Assembly (NCBI RefSeq): GCF_020012125.1
Contig: NZ_JAIFAG010000001.1
Span: forward strand, 2,480,001-2,544,000
From: Hymenobacter psoromatis
GTDB taxonomy: Bacteria; Bacteroidota; Bacteroidia; Cytophagales; Hymenobacteraceae
Reading direction: 5' to 3'
Length of the DNA stretch: 64,000 nucleotides
Made by a program: the position numbers and the translations under genes. Below are positions 17,440 to 26,320 of the stretch, one piece after another (position 1 is the first letter of the stretch; each line of letters begins with the position of its first letter). The notes below the pieces were generated by a model. The model made no database searches, was not told where the DNA came from, and saw nothing but the letters and a program-made list of their open reading frames with translations.

Positions 17440-18699
17440 ATGCGTATTTCCCGGCTGGCCGACCAGATGAGCGGCTCCGAAATTATCCGAATTGGCAACG
17501 CCGTGAGCGAGCAGATTCGCCAGGGCGCGACCATCTGCAACCTCACTATCGGCGACTTCGACCCGCAATTATTCCCCATTCCGGCGGGGCTGCGCGAGGG
17601 GGTAGTGGCCGCCTACCAGGCTGGCCAAACCAACTACCCGCCCGCCGCCGGCATCGCCGACCTGCGCCAGGCCGCCGCCGATTTCCTACAGAAACGCCTG
17701 GGCCTTAGCTACTCGCCCGCCGATGAGGTGCTGGTGGCCAGTGGCTCGCGCCCGCTCATCTACACCGCCTACCTGGCCCTGGTGGACCCCGGCGACCGCG
17801 TAGTGTTCCCGATTCCGTCCTGGAACAACAACCACTATTGCTACCTGTCGGGGGCCGAGGCGGTGGCCGTGCCCACCCAGCCCAAAAACGACTTCATGCC
17901 CACCGCCGAAGAGCTGGCCCCGCAGCTGCGCGGGGCCACGCTACTGGCCTTATGCTCGCCGCTCAACCCTACGGGTACGGTATTCACAAAGGAGAGCCTG
18001 GAACAAATATGCGACCTGGTGCTGGCCGAAAACCAGCGCCGCGGGCCTGATGAGAAGCCACTCTACATCCTCTACGACCAGATTTACTGGCTCCTGACCT
18101 TCGGCCAAACCGAGCACCACGACCCGGTGAGCCTGCGGCCCGCCCTGCGCGACTATGTGGTGTACATTGACGGCATCTCGAAGTGCTTCGCGGCTACCGG
18201 CGTTCGGGTGGGCTATGCGTTTGGACCTAAAGTAGTTATCGAGAAAATGAAGGGCCTGCTGGGGCACGTCGGGGCCTGGGCACCGAAGGCCGAGCAGGTA
18301 GCCACTGCTAAGTTCCTACCCCAAACGGAAGCTGTAGATGAGTTCGTGACGGGTTTCAAAACCAAGCTGCAAGCCACCCTCGATGCCGCCTACCACGGCC
18401 TGAAGCAGCTCCGTGAGCAGGGCTACCCGGTGGATGCCATCGCGCCGGCCGGGGCCATCTACCTCACCGCCAAAATCGACGTGCTGGGCCGCCGCACGGC
18501 CGCCGGCGAAGTGCTGGCCACCACCAAAGAAATCACCGCCTACCTGCTCACCGAAGCCGGGCTGGCCGTGGTGCCGTTCAGCGCCTTCGGAGCGGCAGCC
18601 ACCGCACCGTGGTTCCGCCTCTCGGTTGGGGCCGAGTCGCGGGCCTCGGTAGAGGCCGCGCTGCCCCGCCTTCGGGCCGCGCTGGATAAGCTGGGGTAG
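17440..18699 (+). CDS. Class I/II PLP-dependent aminotransferase
   Basis: This 419-residue enzyme has the fold-type I order: NYPPAAGIADLRQA near the N-terminus, VASGSRPLIYTAYLALVDPGDRVVFPIPSWNN around residues 100-135, LCSPLNPTGTVFT, YDQIYW (the aspartate and tyrosine binding the cofactor ring), and DGISKCFAATGVRVGYAFGP with the Schiff-base lysine near 247. It transfers amino groups between an amino acid and a 2-oxo acid; aspartate aminotransferase-like substrates are likely but not proven. The ATG at 17440 follows TCCTACCC; longer in-frame starts cross the promoter. Confidence 0.9.
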   Translation: MRISRLADQMSGSEIIRIGNAVSEQIRQGATICNLTIGDFDPQLFPIPAGLREGVVAAYQAGQTNYPPAAGIADLRQAAADFLQKRLGLSYSPADEVLVASGSRPLIYTAYLALVDPGDRVVFPIPSWNNNHYCYLSGAEAVAVPTQPKNDFMPTAEELAPQLRGATLLALCSPLNPTGTVFTKESLEQICDLVLAENQRRGPDEKPLYILYDQIYWLLTFGQTEHHDPVSLRPALRDYVVYIDGISKCFAATGVRVGYAFGPKVVIEKMKGLLGHVGAWAPKAEQVATAKFLPQTEAVDEFVTGFKTKLQATLDAAYHGLKQLREQGYPVDAIAPAGAIYLTAKIDVLGRRTAAGEVLATTKEITAYLLTEAGLAVVPFSAFGAAATAPWFRLSVGAESRASVEAALPRLRAALDKLG

Positions 18700-18727
18700 G
18701 GTAGACGCTGCGAGTCCGCGAATCACC

Positions 18728-18818
18728 TGTCCTTGCGAGCGCAGCGCGGCAATCGCCCCGGAACGACACCCGAACGATTTCGTTCTGGTACAATTACCGC
18801 GCTGCGCTCGCAAGGACA
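18728..18818. repeat. Long inverted repeat, CCTTGCGAGCGCAGCG family
   Basis: Left arm TGTCCTTGCGAGCGCAGCGC pairs with the right arm ending CGCAAGGACA. The arms are 22 perfect bases with further pairing inside (GTTC/GAAC), around a loop of about 40. It belongs with 1741, 20048, 39384 and 50951. It fills most of the gap between the aminotransferase gene and dxr. Confidence 0.88.
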
Positions 18819-18864
18819 AACGTCTTTTGCGTAAGTCCTGTATTATAGTTTCAATCTCTAGTTA

Positions 18865-20043
18865 ATGGCGAATTCTTCTCCGTCTGCGCCGCCCAAAAAC
18901 CTGGCACTACTGGGCTCCACGGGCTCCATCGGCACGCAGGCGCTGGACGTGGTGCGCGAGCAGGCGGGCCGGTTTCGGGTGGCGGTGCTCACGGCCGGGC
19001 GGCAGTGGCAGGCGCTGGTGGCGCAGGCCCAGGAGTTCCGGCCGGCGGCCGTAGTTATCGGCGACGAGTTTTATGCCGAGGTGAAAGCCGCCCTGGCGGG
19101 CCAGCCCGAAACCCAGGTGCTGGCCGGCGCGGCCGCCCTGCTGGAAGTGGTGCAGCGCCCCGACGTGGACGTGGTGCTCACGGCGCTGGTCGGCTACGCG
19201 GGCCTACCCCCCACGGTGGCCGCCATCCGGGCCGGCAAAGATATTGCACTGGCCAACAAGGAAACGCTGGTAGTAGCTGGTGAGCTGATAACCAGCTTAG
19301 TGCGTGAGCATAGGGTCAAGCTCCTACCCGTCGATTCCGAGCACTCGGCCATCTTCCAGTGCCTAGTGGGCGAAGAGCTGAACCCCGTGGAGAAGGTCAT
19401 CCTCACGGCCTCGGGCGGGCCGTTTCGGGGGCGCACGGCGGCCGAGCTGGCGCATATCACTAAGGCGCAGGCGCTAAAGCACCCCAACTGGACGATGGGG
19501 GCTAAAATCACCATTGATTCGGCCACGCTCATGAATAAGGGCCTGGAAGTGATAGAAGCCAAGTGGCTATTCAGCCTTGATAATGAGCAGGTTGACGTTA
19601 TCGTGCATCCGCAGAGTATCGTGCATTCGCTGGTGCAATTCCGCGACGGCTCGCTGAAGGCGCAGCTGGGCCGGCCCGATATGAAGCTGCCCATTCAGTA
19701 CGCGCTGGGCTACCCCGAGCGCCTGCGCAATGATTTTCCGCGATTTTCGTTTTTAGATTATCCTACCCTCACTTTTGAGGCGGCCGACCAAGCTACGTTT
19801 CGCCACCTGCCGCTGGCTTACGCGGCCATGCGGCGCGGCGGCACCGCCGCCTGCGTCCTCAATGCCGCTAATGAAGTGGCCGTGGCGGCCTTCCTGCAGG
19901 ACGGCGTAAGCTTCCTGGGCATGGCCGACGTGGTGGCCGGGACCCTGGACCGGGTTCCGTATCTTGCAACCCCAACCTTGGCCGACTACGCCGCTACTGA
20001 TAGAGAAGCGCGCAGGGTGGCAACTGGGTTGTTGACAAATTGA
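18865..20043 (+). CDS. dxr: 1-deoxy-D-xylulose 5-phosphate reductoisomerase
   Basis: Dxr makes 2-C-methylerythritol 4-phosphate with NADPH, the first committed step of the MEP isoprenoid pathway. The 392 residues have the NADPH loop GSTGSIGTQALDVV (residues about 13-26), ALANKETLVVAGE, the metal-site PVDSEHSAIFQC, GPFRG, NWTMGAKITIDSATLMNKGLE and HPQSIVHSLVQF. It is followed by rseP as in many bacteria. The isoprenoid supply fits a carotenoid-using organism, given the carotenoid oxygenase at 32.7 kb (inference). Confidence 0.97.
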   Translation: MANSSPSAPPKNLALLGSTGSIGTQALDVVREQAGRFRVAVLTAGRQWQALVAQAQEFRPAAVVIGDEFYAEVKAALAGQPETQVLAGAAALLEVVQRPDVDVVLTALVGYAGLPPTVAAIRAGKDIALANKETLVVAGELITSLVREHRVKLLPVDSEHSAIFQCLVGEELNPVEKVILTASGGPFRGRTAAELAHITKAQALKHPNWTMGAKITIDSATLMNKGLEVIEAKWLFSLDNEQVDVIVHPQSIVHSLVQFRDGSLKAQLGRPDMKLPIQYALGYPERLRNDFPRFSFLDYPTLTFEAADQATFRHLPLAYAAMRRGGTAACVLNAANEVAVAAFLQDGVSFLGMADVVAGTLDRVPYLATPTLADYAATDREARRVATGLLTN

Positions 20044-20047
20044 ATAA

Positions 20048-20081
20048 TTCGTCCTTGCTTCGCTTTGCTCGCAAGGACGAA
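20048..20081. repeat. Short inverted repeat, CCTTGC/GCAAGG family
   Basis: TTCGTCCTTGC (20048-20058) pairs with GCAAGGACGAA (20071-20081). This is a minimal version of the palindrome family seen at 18728 and 50951, here between dxr and rseP. Confidence 0.8.
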
Positions 20082-20118
20082 CATTGTAAAATCTTCTGTT
20101 AAAATTTTTCCTTAGAAA

Positions 20119-21462
20119 TTGGAAATTCTTGTTATGATTGGCCAGCTGGTGCTGGGCCTGTCGCTGCTAGTAGGCTTGCACGAGTTTGGACACTTTGCCT
20201 TCGCCAAGCTTTTTAAGATTAAGGTCACGAAGTTTTACATCTTCTTCGACTTCCTCTTTCCCCTCCCCCACGTCTGGAATTTCAGCCTGCTGAAAAAGAA
20301 GGTGGGCGACACCGAATACGGCATCGGTTGGTTTCCGCTGGGTGGCTACGTGGCCATTCACGGCATGGTGGATGAGACCCAGGATGCCGACGCGCTGGCC
20401 GGCCCGCCGCAGCCCGACGAGTTTCGGGCCAAGCCGGCCTGGCAACGCCTATTGGTGATGATGGGCGGCATTATTATGAACGTGATTACGGGCATCGTCA
20501 TCTTCACCGCCCTTACGTATAAGCTGGGCGAGAGCTACTTACCTGCCTCAGAGGCCCGCTACGGGGTGGTCACGACCAGCCTGGGCCGCAGCATGGGCTT
20601 CCGTGACGGCGACCAGATTGTGAAAATCAACGGCCGACCCTTCACGGAGTTCAACGACGTGTACGACCCCAACGTGCTGCTCAACAACGAGAGCTACTAC
20701 ACCGTGGAGCGCGGCGGCCAGCTGCTGGACTTGCCCAAGCTACCCCCGCGATTCATGGACCGCATGGCCAAGCAGGGCGACAGCCTGTTTGTGGAGCCGC
20801 GCCAGCCCTTCACCCTCAAGGAGGTAGTGCCCGGCAACCCGGCCGCCAAGGCCGGCATTCGGGTCGGCGACCGCATTATGCGCATCGGCAGCACGCCCAT
20901 TAGGTATTATGACGAGCTGCTGCGCACCCTACCCCCCCTCAAGGGCCAAACGGTACCCGTGGTGGTGGAGCGCGCCGGCCAGACCCTGACGCTACCCGTG
21001 ACCATCAGCGAAACCGGCAAAATTGGCATCCGGCCCGAGCCAATGCTGCATTTCAGTACTCGTCAGTACTCACTGGGCCAGTCCATTCCGCAGGGCACCA
21101 AGAAGGCGTTCGATGTTATCTCGCTGCAAGCCAAGGCATTCGCTAAAATTGCCAAGCGCGAAGCCTCGGCTTCCGAAAGCCTGGGCGGCCCGGTCGAAAT
21201 TGCGCAGCAATTCGGTGGGCACTGGGACTGGCCGCACTTCTGGACGCTGGTCGGGATGCTGAGCATGGTGCTGGCTTTCATGAACTTACTGCCCATTCCG
21301 GCCCTCGATGGCGGCCACGTCCTGTTCTTGCTCTACGAAATTATTTTGCGCCGCAAGCCGTCGGAGAAATTCCTGGAGGGCGCGCAACGCGTAGGCACAG
21401 TGCTTATTCTGGCTTTGATGGTGTATGTGATTGTGATTAAGCAGGTAATGAAGCTGTTTTAA
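20119..21462 (+). CDS. rseP: RIP site-2 zinc metalloprotease RseP
   Basis: RseP cuts membrane-embedded substrates such as anti-sigma factors within the inner membrane. The active-site HEFGH lies in the first helix (residues about 20-24), and the second metal-ligand motif is LLPIPALDGGHVLF in the last part. Between them are hydrophobic segments and PDZ-like domains, one with VVPGNPAAKAGIRVGDRIMRIGSTPI. The length of 447 is typical for Bacteroidota. The start is a TTG at 20119 (MEILVMIGQ) or an ATG at 20134 (MIGQ); the longer form resembles family starts. Given the ECF sigma/anti-sigma operon at 37.6-42 kb, it may process that anti-sigma, but this is inference. Confidence 0.95.
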   Translation: MEILVMIGQLVLGLSLLVGLHEFGHFAFAKLFKIKVTKFYIFFDFLFPLPHVWNFSLLKKKVGDTEYGIGWFPLGGYVAIHGMVDETQDADALAGPPQPDEFRAKPAWQRLLVMMGGIIMNVITGIVIFTALTYKLGESYLPASEARYGVVTTSLGRSMGFRDGDQIVKINGRPFTEFNDVYDPNVLLNNESYYTVERGGQLLDLPKLPPRFMDRMAKQGDSLFVEPRQPFTLKEVVPGNPAAKAGIRVGDRIMRIGSTPIRYYDELLRTLPPLKGQTVPVVVERAGQTLTLPVTISETGKIGIRPEPMLHFSTRQYSLGQSIPQGTKKAFDVISLQAKAFAKIAKREASASESLGGPVEIAQQFGGHWDWPHFWTLVGMLSMVLAFMNLLPIPALDGGHVLFLLYEIILRRKPSEKFLEGAQRVGTVLILALMVYVIVIKQVMKLF

Positions 21463-21500
21463 TTTTTTTTAATTGCTGGCTTTTGAAGTTGGAGAAAGCC

Positions 21501-21596
21501 AAAAAGAACGTCATGCTGAGCTTGCCGAAGCACCTCTACCGCGCCGTTCGGGTGTCGTTCGGTAGAGATGCTTCGGCAAGCTCAGCATGACATTCT
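21501..21596. repeat. Long inverted repeat, AACGTCAT-CTGAGCTTG family, second copy
   Basis: It starts AAAAAGAACGTCATGCTGAG and ends CTCAGCATGACATTCT, with internal CACCTCTACCG/CGGTAGAGATG. It is near-identical to the copy at 13963-14059, and compensating changes in both arms (CTTGTCGAAG there, CTTGCCGAAG here, with matching right arms) suggest selection or recent folding constraints on the hairpin. Confidence 0.88.
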
Positions 21597-21619
21597 GCAT
21601 TATATACTATACAGCGGTT

Positions 21620-22153
21620 ATGAATAAAAAAGGAAAGCTACTGACAATCAGCTACCTGCTCCTGGCGCTCTTCCTCGGTCTGCCCGGCGTAGCCGGCACC
21701 CGCCACGCCTACCACACTAGCATTCTGGAGCTGCGCCTGAACCCGCAGAAGCAGCAGGTAGAGCTGGCCCTGAAGGTTTTTGCCGACGACTTCGCCCAGG
21801 CCCTCTCGCAAGGCCGGCCCAAGGCCGTGGACTTGCGCTCACCAGCCGCCCTACCCCTGGCCGAATTGTACTTACATCAGCATCTGAAGCTCAGCATCCC
21901 GGCCAGCCCGCGCCAACCGCGCCTACCTCTCGATGTGCAGTTCCTGGGCCTGCAACCCGATAAGGAAGCCTACTGGCTCTACGCCAAAATACCCCTACCG
22001 CGCCCCACTCAGGAGCTACTGCTCAACCAAAGCGTGCTACTGGAATCGTTTTCGGACCAGATGAATATCGTGAACGCCGAGGGCAACGGCAAGAAAATCA
22101 GCGCCCTACTGCGCAATGGTCACGAAGAGGAATTGATTAGTTTTAGGAATTAA
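21620..22153 (+). CDS. DUF6702-like secreted protein
   Basis: The 177-residue protein has a signal peptide (about 1-26, ending GVAG), then RHAYHTSILELRLNPQKQQVELALKVFADDFAQAL, the pattern I associate with DUF6702. That family is widespread in Bacteroidota, with no known activity, and is predicted to be periplasmic or membrane-anchored. The start at 21620 sits just after the inverted repeat; the in-frame extension upstream lies within that repeat. The stop overlaps the convergent DUF2461 gene by 4 bases. Confidence 0.75.
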   Translation: MNKKGKLLTISYLLLALFLGLPGVAGTRHAYHTSILELRLNPQKQQVELALKVFADDFAQALSQGRPKAVDLRSPAALPLAELYLHQHLKLSIPASPRQPRLPLDVQFLGLQPDKEAYWLYAKIPLPRPTQELLLNQSVLLESFSDQMNIVNAEGNGKKISALLRNGHEEELISFRN

Positions 22154-22818
22154 TCACTAACCCCCAGCCACTGGCAGAACGGCCCCAGCGCCCGCAACGC
22201 GGCCAGGATGTGAGCCCGAAGAGCTTCTGGTGAGAGGGAGCGCACGTCCGCGTCAGGTAGCTCGTGCAGTAGTAGAAACTGCTTGTGACGCAGCCAGTTG
22301 GCCTCGGGGTGGGTAGGGTCGTAGCCGGGCGGCATTTTTTTGAGCTGCTCGCCGTGGAGGCCGCGCGGGAAAAACTGCCGGGCGGCGGGCGCGGCCAGCA
22401 GCGCGTGCAATCCTTCGGGCGCATAATCCATTTCCTGGCGCACGGCGGCCAGCTGCTCCTTGGTAGGCTCATAAAGGCCGCCGGCCACGATAGTCTGGCC
22501 ATTTGGACCAATCTGGACGTAGCGGCCGGACGCATCGCCGTGCTTGCCGCCGGCCGCAAAGTAGGCCGAGAAGTGCGTCTTATACGGCACCTTAACCTTA
22601 GAAAATCGCACGTCGCGGTAAATGCGGAAAACGCACTTTTTGGGGTCCAGGCCGGCCAGGGCGGGCTCATCGGCGGCCAGCTCGCGCAGCCAGTAGGCCA
22701 CGTCCTGCTCGAAGTCGGCGCGCAGCGTGTCGAAAGTGGCTTTATGGGCCTGAAACCAGTCGCGGTCGTTATGCTGGGCGAGGTTGTCGAGAAAGTCGAG
22801 CAGGGCGGCGGGGTTCAT
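22150..22818 (-). CDS. DUF2461 family protein
   Basis: The 222 residues match the DUF2461 pattern: a start of FLDNLAQHNDRDWFQAHKATFD, then CVFRIYRDVRFSKVKVPYKTHFSAYFA, GRYVQIGPNGQTIVAGGLY and LKKMPPGYDPTHPEANWLRHKQFLL. The family is common, cytoplasmic and functionally uncharacterised. The ATG directly follows CCCTACCCCC on its strand. It converges with the DUF6702 gene, with overlapping ends. Confidence 0.88.
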   Translation of the reverse strand: MNPAALLDFLDNLAQHNDRDWFQAHKATFDTLRADFEQDVAYWLRELAADEPALAGLDPKKCVFRIYRDVRFSKVKVPYKTHFSAYFAAGGKHGDASGRYVQIGPNGQTIVAGGLYEPTKEQLAAVRQEMDYAPEGLHALLAAPAARQFFPRGLHGEQLKKMPPGYDPTHPEANWLRHKQFLLLHELPDADVRSLSPEALRAHILAALRALGPFCQWLGVSD

Positions 22819-22944
22819 GGGGGTAGGGAGGCTGGTAGGGCGAAGCCAGGCGGAGCAGAGCGGCTGGCAAAGCTACGGCTCTGGGCGGGGCACTGTCCGG
22901 CATAGTTTTTTCGTTTAGCGATTCCCTACCCCCCTATTTTACCT

Positions 22945-24066
22945 ATGCGACACCTTCCGCTACTAGCTTTTTCCACGCTACTCTTTCTCATTCAACCCGC
23001 TGCCGCTCAGCGGCCTACTGACCTCTGGTATTTTGGCCGACAGGCGGGCCTGAGTTTCGCCAACGGCGCGCCTACCCCCCTGCTCAACGGAGCCATGACG
23101 ACCTACGAGGGCTGCGCCGTGGCCACCACCCGGCGTGGCGAGCTGCTCTTCTACACCGATGGCCAAACCGTGTGGAACCGCCTGCACCAGCCCATGCCCG
23201 GCGGCCGCCACCTCATGGGCAGCGGCAGCAGCACCCAATCGGCGCTCATCGTGCCCGACCCCGGCTCGGGCAACATCTTCTACGTCTTCACGGTAGCTGC
23301 GCAGGGCGCGCCCGATGGCCTGCGCTATTCGGTGGTAGATATGACCCGCGCCAATAGCCTCGGCGACGTGCCCCGCGCCAACCTGCTACTACTCAGCCCG
23401 GTGGCGGAGAAGCTGGCCGCCGTGCGCCATGCCAACGGCCGCGACGTGTGGGTGCTGGCCCACCGCTGGCGCTCCAACGCCTTCGTGGCCTACCTCGTCA
23501 CGGCCGAGGGCGTACAGGCCGCCCAGCCCATCCTCAGTAATGTGGGTAGCATGAACGCCGGCCCCGGCGGCAACGCCATTGGGGCGCTCAAGTTCTCGCC
23601 CGATGGCCGCCAGGTAGGCACCGCTTTGTGGCGCGACAACAATAAGTTTGAAGTCTACGACTTCGACCGCGCCACCGGCAAGGTGAGTAACCCGCGCGGC
23701 TTTGGGCCTTACCAAGAAGCGTATGGCGTGGAGTTTTCGCCCGATGGCAGCAAGCTCTACGGCACCTGCAACGGCAACAGCGCTGGGGCCATCAGCCGGG
23801 CCGGCGCAAGCGAAACCCAGCTTATTCAAATTGACCTGAAAACCAAGAAGGCCGAGACGGTGGGCCGCTCCAGCAACCACAAAATCGGGGCCTTGCAGCG
23901 CGGGCCGGACGGTAAAATCTACGTGGCCCGCGAGGATAATTCCTTCCTGGGCGTGATTGAGAACCCCAACGCCGCCGGCCCGGCCTGCGGCTACGTAGAC
24001 GATGGCCTGAACCTGGGCGGCCGACGCAGCAAGCTGGGGCTACCCGGCTTCATTACCGAGCCATAG
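22945..24066 (+). CDS. Secreted beta-propeller-like protein
   Basis: This 373-residue protein has a signal peptide (about 1-21, ending PAAAQ) and starts WYFGRQAGLSFANGAPTPL, a beginning often seen in Bacteroidota surface proteins. Blade-like repeats follow, such as GALKFSPDGRQVGTALWRDNNKFEVYDFD and YGVEFSPDGSKLYGTCNG, ending IGALQRGPDGKIYVARED. This suggests a PD40/WD-like propeller. No type IX secretion C-terminal domain is seen. It is likely exported to the periplasm or surface; the ligand is unknown. Confidence 0.75.
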   Translation: MRHLPLLAFSTLLFLIQPAAAQRPTDLWYFGRQAGLSFANGAPTPLLNGAMTTYEGCAVATTRRGELLFYTDGQTVWNRLHQPMPGGRHLMGSGSSTQSALIVPDPGSGNIFYVFTVAAQGAPDGLRYSVVDMTRANSLGDVPRANLLLLSPVAEKLAAVRHANGRDVWVLAHRWRSNAFVAYLVTAEGVQAAQPILSNVGSMNAGPGGNAIGALKFSPDGRQVGTALWRDNNKFEVYDFDRATGKVSNPRGFGPYQEAYGVEFSPDGSKLYGTCNGNSAGAISRAGASETQLIQIDLKTKKAETVGRSSNHKIGALQRGPDGKIYVAREDNSFLGVIENPNAAGPACGYVDDGLNLGGRRSKLGLPGFITEP

Positions 24067-24126
24067 GGTAGGGCGTTATTTTGGCCGCCTTTGGCGCGGC
24101 ACGCGGCACCTGCGGCCCGGCGGAGT

Positions 24127-24134
24127 TATTTTTG
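24127..24134 (+). promoter_or_regulatory. Candidate -7 element TATTTTTG before the FKBP gene
   Basis: TATTTTTG fits TAnnTTTG and lies 15 bases before the ATG at 24150. No -33 TTTG is at standard spacing (the nearest is 33 bases upstream), so the call is weak. Confidence 0.35.
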
Positions 24135-24149
24135 TGCAAAAAATTAGGT

Positions 24150-25076
24150 ATGAGAACATTTTTTTCGGGGAAATTGCGCCGCTTACCCCTGGCGCTACTA
24201 GGGCTACTCACAGCGGGTATGCTCACCACGGCTTGCAAGAAGGATGACACCATGACGACCCCCGATTATTCGGCGGCCGACAACGTGACTATCACTAAGT
24301 ACCTAGCCGACAATTCGATATCTACCGCGCAGAAGCAGACTTCGGGGCTGTACTACGTGCCGCTGGTAACCAACGCGAACGCCGCGAAGCCCGCGGCCGG
24401 CAACACGGTATCGCTGCTTTACGCGGGTAAGCTGCTCGATGGCACCGTCTTCGATGCCTCCTCGCTGCACAACAACGTGCCCGTCAGCTTTGCGCTGGGG
24501 CAGCAGCAAGTCATTCCGGGCTTTGATGAGGGCGTGTCGCTGATGCACCTGGGTGATTCGGCCCTGTTCGTTATTCCGTCGGGGCTGGCCTACGGGCCGG
24601 GCGGCAGCGCCCCAACTATCCCGGCCAATGCGGTTATCCGCTTCAACGTGAAGCTGGTAGACATCAATTTTGCCCTCACCGACGATAAGCTCATTCAGAA
24701 TTATCTGAAAGCCAATTCCATTACCACTGCCCAAAAGCAGCCCTCGGGCCTGTATTTCGTGCCGGGTGTTACGAATGCTACTGCCGCGGCCGCGGCCGGC
24801 AAAACGGCATCGGTACTCTACACCGGTAAGCTGCTCGATGGCACCGTCTTCGATGCCTCCTCGCAGCACGGTAACGTGCCGTTCCAATTCATGGTTGGAG
24901 CTACGCCTAAGCAAGCTATTCCGGGTTTTGATGAGGGAATTTCCCTCATGCACAAAGGGGATAAGGCCACCCTGCTCATCCCCTCCAACCTGGCCTACGG
25001 CCTGGCAGGCAGCAGTACCGCTGTGCCCGCCAACTCCGTACTGCGCTTCGACGTGGAAGTGACGGACGTAAAATAA
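24150..25076 (+). CDS. Tandem FKBP-type peptidyl-prolyl isomerase lipoprotein
   Basis: This 308-residue lipoprotein has a signal (residues 1-27) with lipobox LTTAC. Two FKBP domains follow, about 60-172 and 185-308. Each has the core VSLLYAGKLLDGTVFDASS / ASVLYTGKLLDGTVFDASS, a second block VIPGFDEGVSLMHLGD / AIPGFDEGISLMHKGD, and SGLAYG / SNLAYG. FKBPs accelerate prolyl isomerisation; this one would act in the periplasm. The repeats diverge except for a 40-base identical stretch (24426-24465 and 24825-24864), suggesting internal duplication with conversion. The ATG at 24150 begins the lipoprotein signal. Confidence 0.9.
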   Translation: MRTFFSGKLRRLPLALLGLLTAGMLTTACKKDDTMTTPDYSAADNVTITKYLADNSISTAQKQTSGLYYVPLVTNANAAKPAAGNTVSLLYAGKLLDGTVFDASSLHNNVPVSFALGQQQVIPGFDEGVSLMHLGDSALFVIPSGLAYGPGGSAPTIPANAVIRFNVKLVDINFALTDDKLIQNYLKANSITTAQKQPSGLYFVPGVTNATAAAAAGKTASVLYTGKLLDGTVFDASSQHGNVPFQFMVGATPKQAIPGFDEGISLMHKGDKATLLIPSNLAYGLAGSSTAVPANSVLRFDVEVTDVK

Positions 25077-25086
25077 GCCTGGTAGT

Positions 25087-25179
25087 ATTTCCCGCGGAGG
25101 ACGCGACGGCAGACGCGGAGCCCGCAGAGCGAACGACTCCGCGGCTTCCGCGCCTACCTCCGCGTCCTCCGCGGGAAAT
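25087..25179. repeat. Inverted repeat after the FKBP gene
   Basis: The arms ATTTCCCGCGGAGGACGCG (25087-25105) and its complement (25161-25179) are perfect 19-mers. Inside are further CGCGGAG/CTCCGCG pairs, and units of GGAGGACGCG-like sequence recur. It separates the FKBP gene from meaB. Confidence 0.85.
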
Positions 25180-25217
25180 TTCGTCAGGTAGAGGCGCTTC
25201 CCCCGTATTTTGCGGCC

Positions 25218-26201
25218 GTGCCCGCTCCTCTTCTTTCCGCCGCCAACTACGCCCAGGGCCTGGCCGCCGGGCAGCGCGGCGTACTAGCCCGTGCTATCAC
25301 CTTAGTAGAAAGCACCTTGCCTGCGCACCAGGCGCTGGCGCAGCAGGTGCTGCAAACAGTGCTACCGCGCACTGGCGGCGCGCTGCGGCTGGGCATCACG
25401 GGCGTGCCGGGGGTAGGCAAAAGCACGTTTATTGAGGCGCTAGGGCTTTATTTAGTAGAAAAGCTGGGCAAGAAGCTGGCCGTGCTGGCCGTGGACCCCA
25501 GCTCGCCGCGCGGCGGCGGCAGCATCCTGGGCGATAAAACCCGGATGCCGCAGCTCACGCTGCACCCGCGGGCATTCATCCGGCCCTCGCCGGCATCGGG
25601 CAGCCTGGGAGGGGTAGCCCGTGCTACCCGCGAGGCCCTGCTGCTGTGCGAGGCGGCCGGCTACGACGTCATCTTCGTCGAAACCGTAGGGGTAGGGCAA
25701 AGCGAAGTGGCTGTGCACGGCCTGGTAGACTTTTTCCTGCTCCTGATGCTGGCCGGCGCCGGCGACGAACTGCAAGGCGTGAAGCGCGGCATCATGGAAA
25801 TGGCCGACGCCCTGCTCATCACCAAGGCTGATGCGGGCAACGAGCAGGCCGCCCGCCGCGCCGTGCGCGACTACGCAGGCGCGCTACACCTCTTCCCGCC
25901 CGCCGCCTCGGGCTGGACGGTACCCGTGCGCACCTGCTCGGCCGCAACCGGCGCGGGCCTGCCCGAAGCCTGGGACCTGATAGCACAATACGCCGCCCAA
26001 ACCCAGGCCAGCGGCTACTGGCAGCAGCGCCGCGCCCAGCAGCAACTCCAGTGGCTGGAAGAGGCCGTGCGCCAGGCCCTGGAGGCCCAGTTCTACGGCC
26101 GGACCGGCGTGCAAAGCGCCCTGCCGGGCGTGCGGGCCGCCGTGGCGGCGGGTCAGCTTACGCCGTGGGCGGCGGCGGGGCAGCTGCTGAGCACCAGTTA
26201 G
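25218..26201 (+). CDS. meaB: Methylmalonyl-CoA mutase-associated GTPase MeaB
   Basis: MeaB is a G3E P-loop GTPase that protects and loads cobalamin-dependent methylmalonyl-CoA mutase. The 327 residues show the Walker A loop [13 protein letters not shown] (about 57-69), [20 protein letters not shown], the [13 protein letters not shown] segment, the G-domain motif [10 protein letters not shown], and ITKAD for guanine recognition. The start is GTG at 25218. No mutase gene is in the window. Part of this gene is duplicated, in decayed form, at about 29.9-30.3 kb. Confidence 0.95.
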   Translation: MPAPLLSAANYAQGLAAGQRGVLARAITLVESTLPAHQALAQQVLQTVLPRTGGALRLGITGVPGVGKSTFIEALGLYLVEKLGKKLAVLAVDPSSPRGGGSILGDKTRMPQLTLHPRAFIRPSPASGSLGGVARATREALLLCEAAGYDVIFVETVGVGQSEVAVHGLVDFFLLLMLAGAGDELQGVKRGIMEMADALLITKADAGNEQAARRAVRDYAGALHLFPPAASGWTVPVRTCSAATGAGLPEAWDLIAQYAAQTQASGYWQQRRAQQQLQWLEEAVRQALEAQFYGRTGVQSALPGVRAAVAAGQLTPWAAAGQLLSTS

Positions 26202-26320
26202 CGGGTGGCTACTCTAATTGGGGTAGTCCATCAGCATAGCAGGCGTACCAGCGTCTTTGTTTTGGGCTGGCTTGTTTTTAGAGGGGTTAGGGAAAAGAAA
26301 GCGCTATGTAAATTTGGTCT

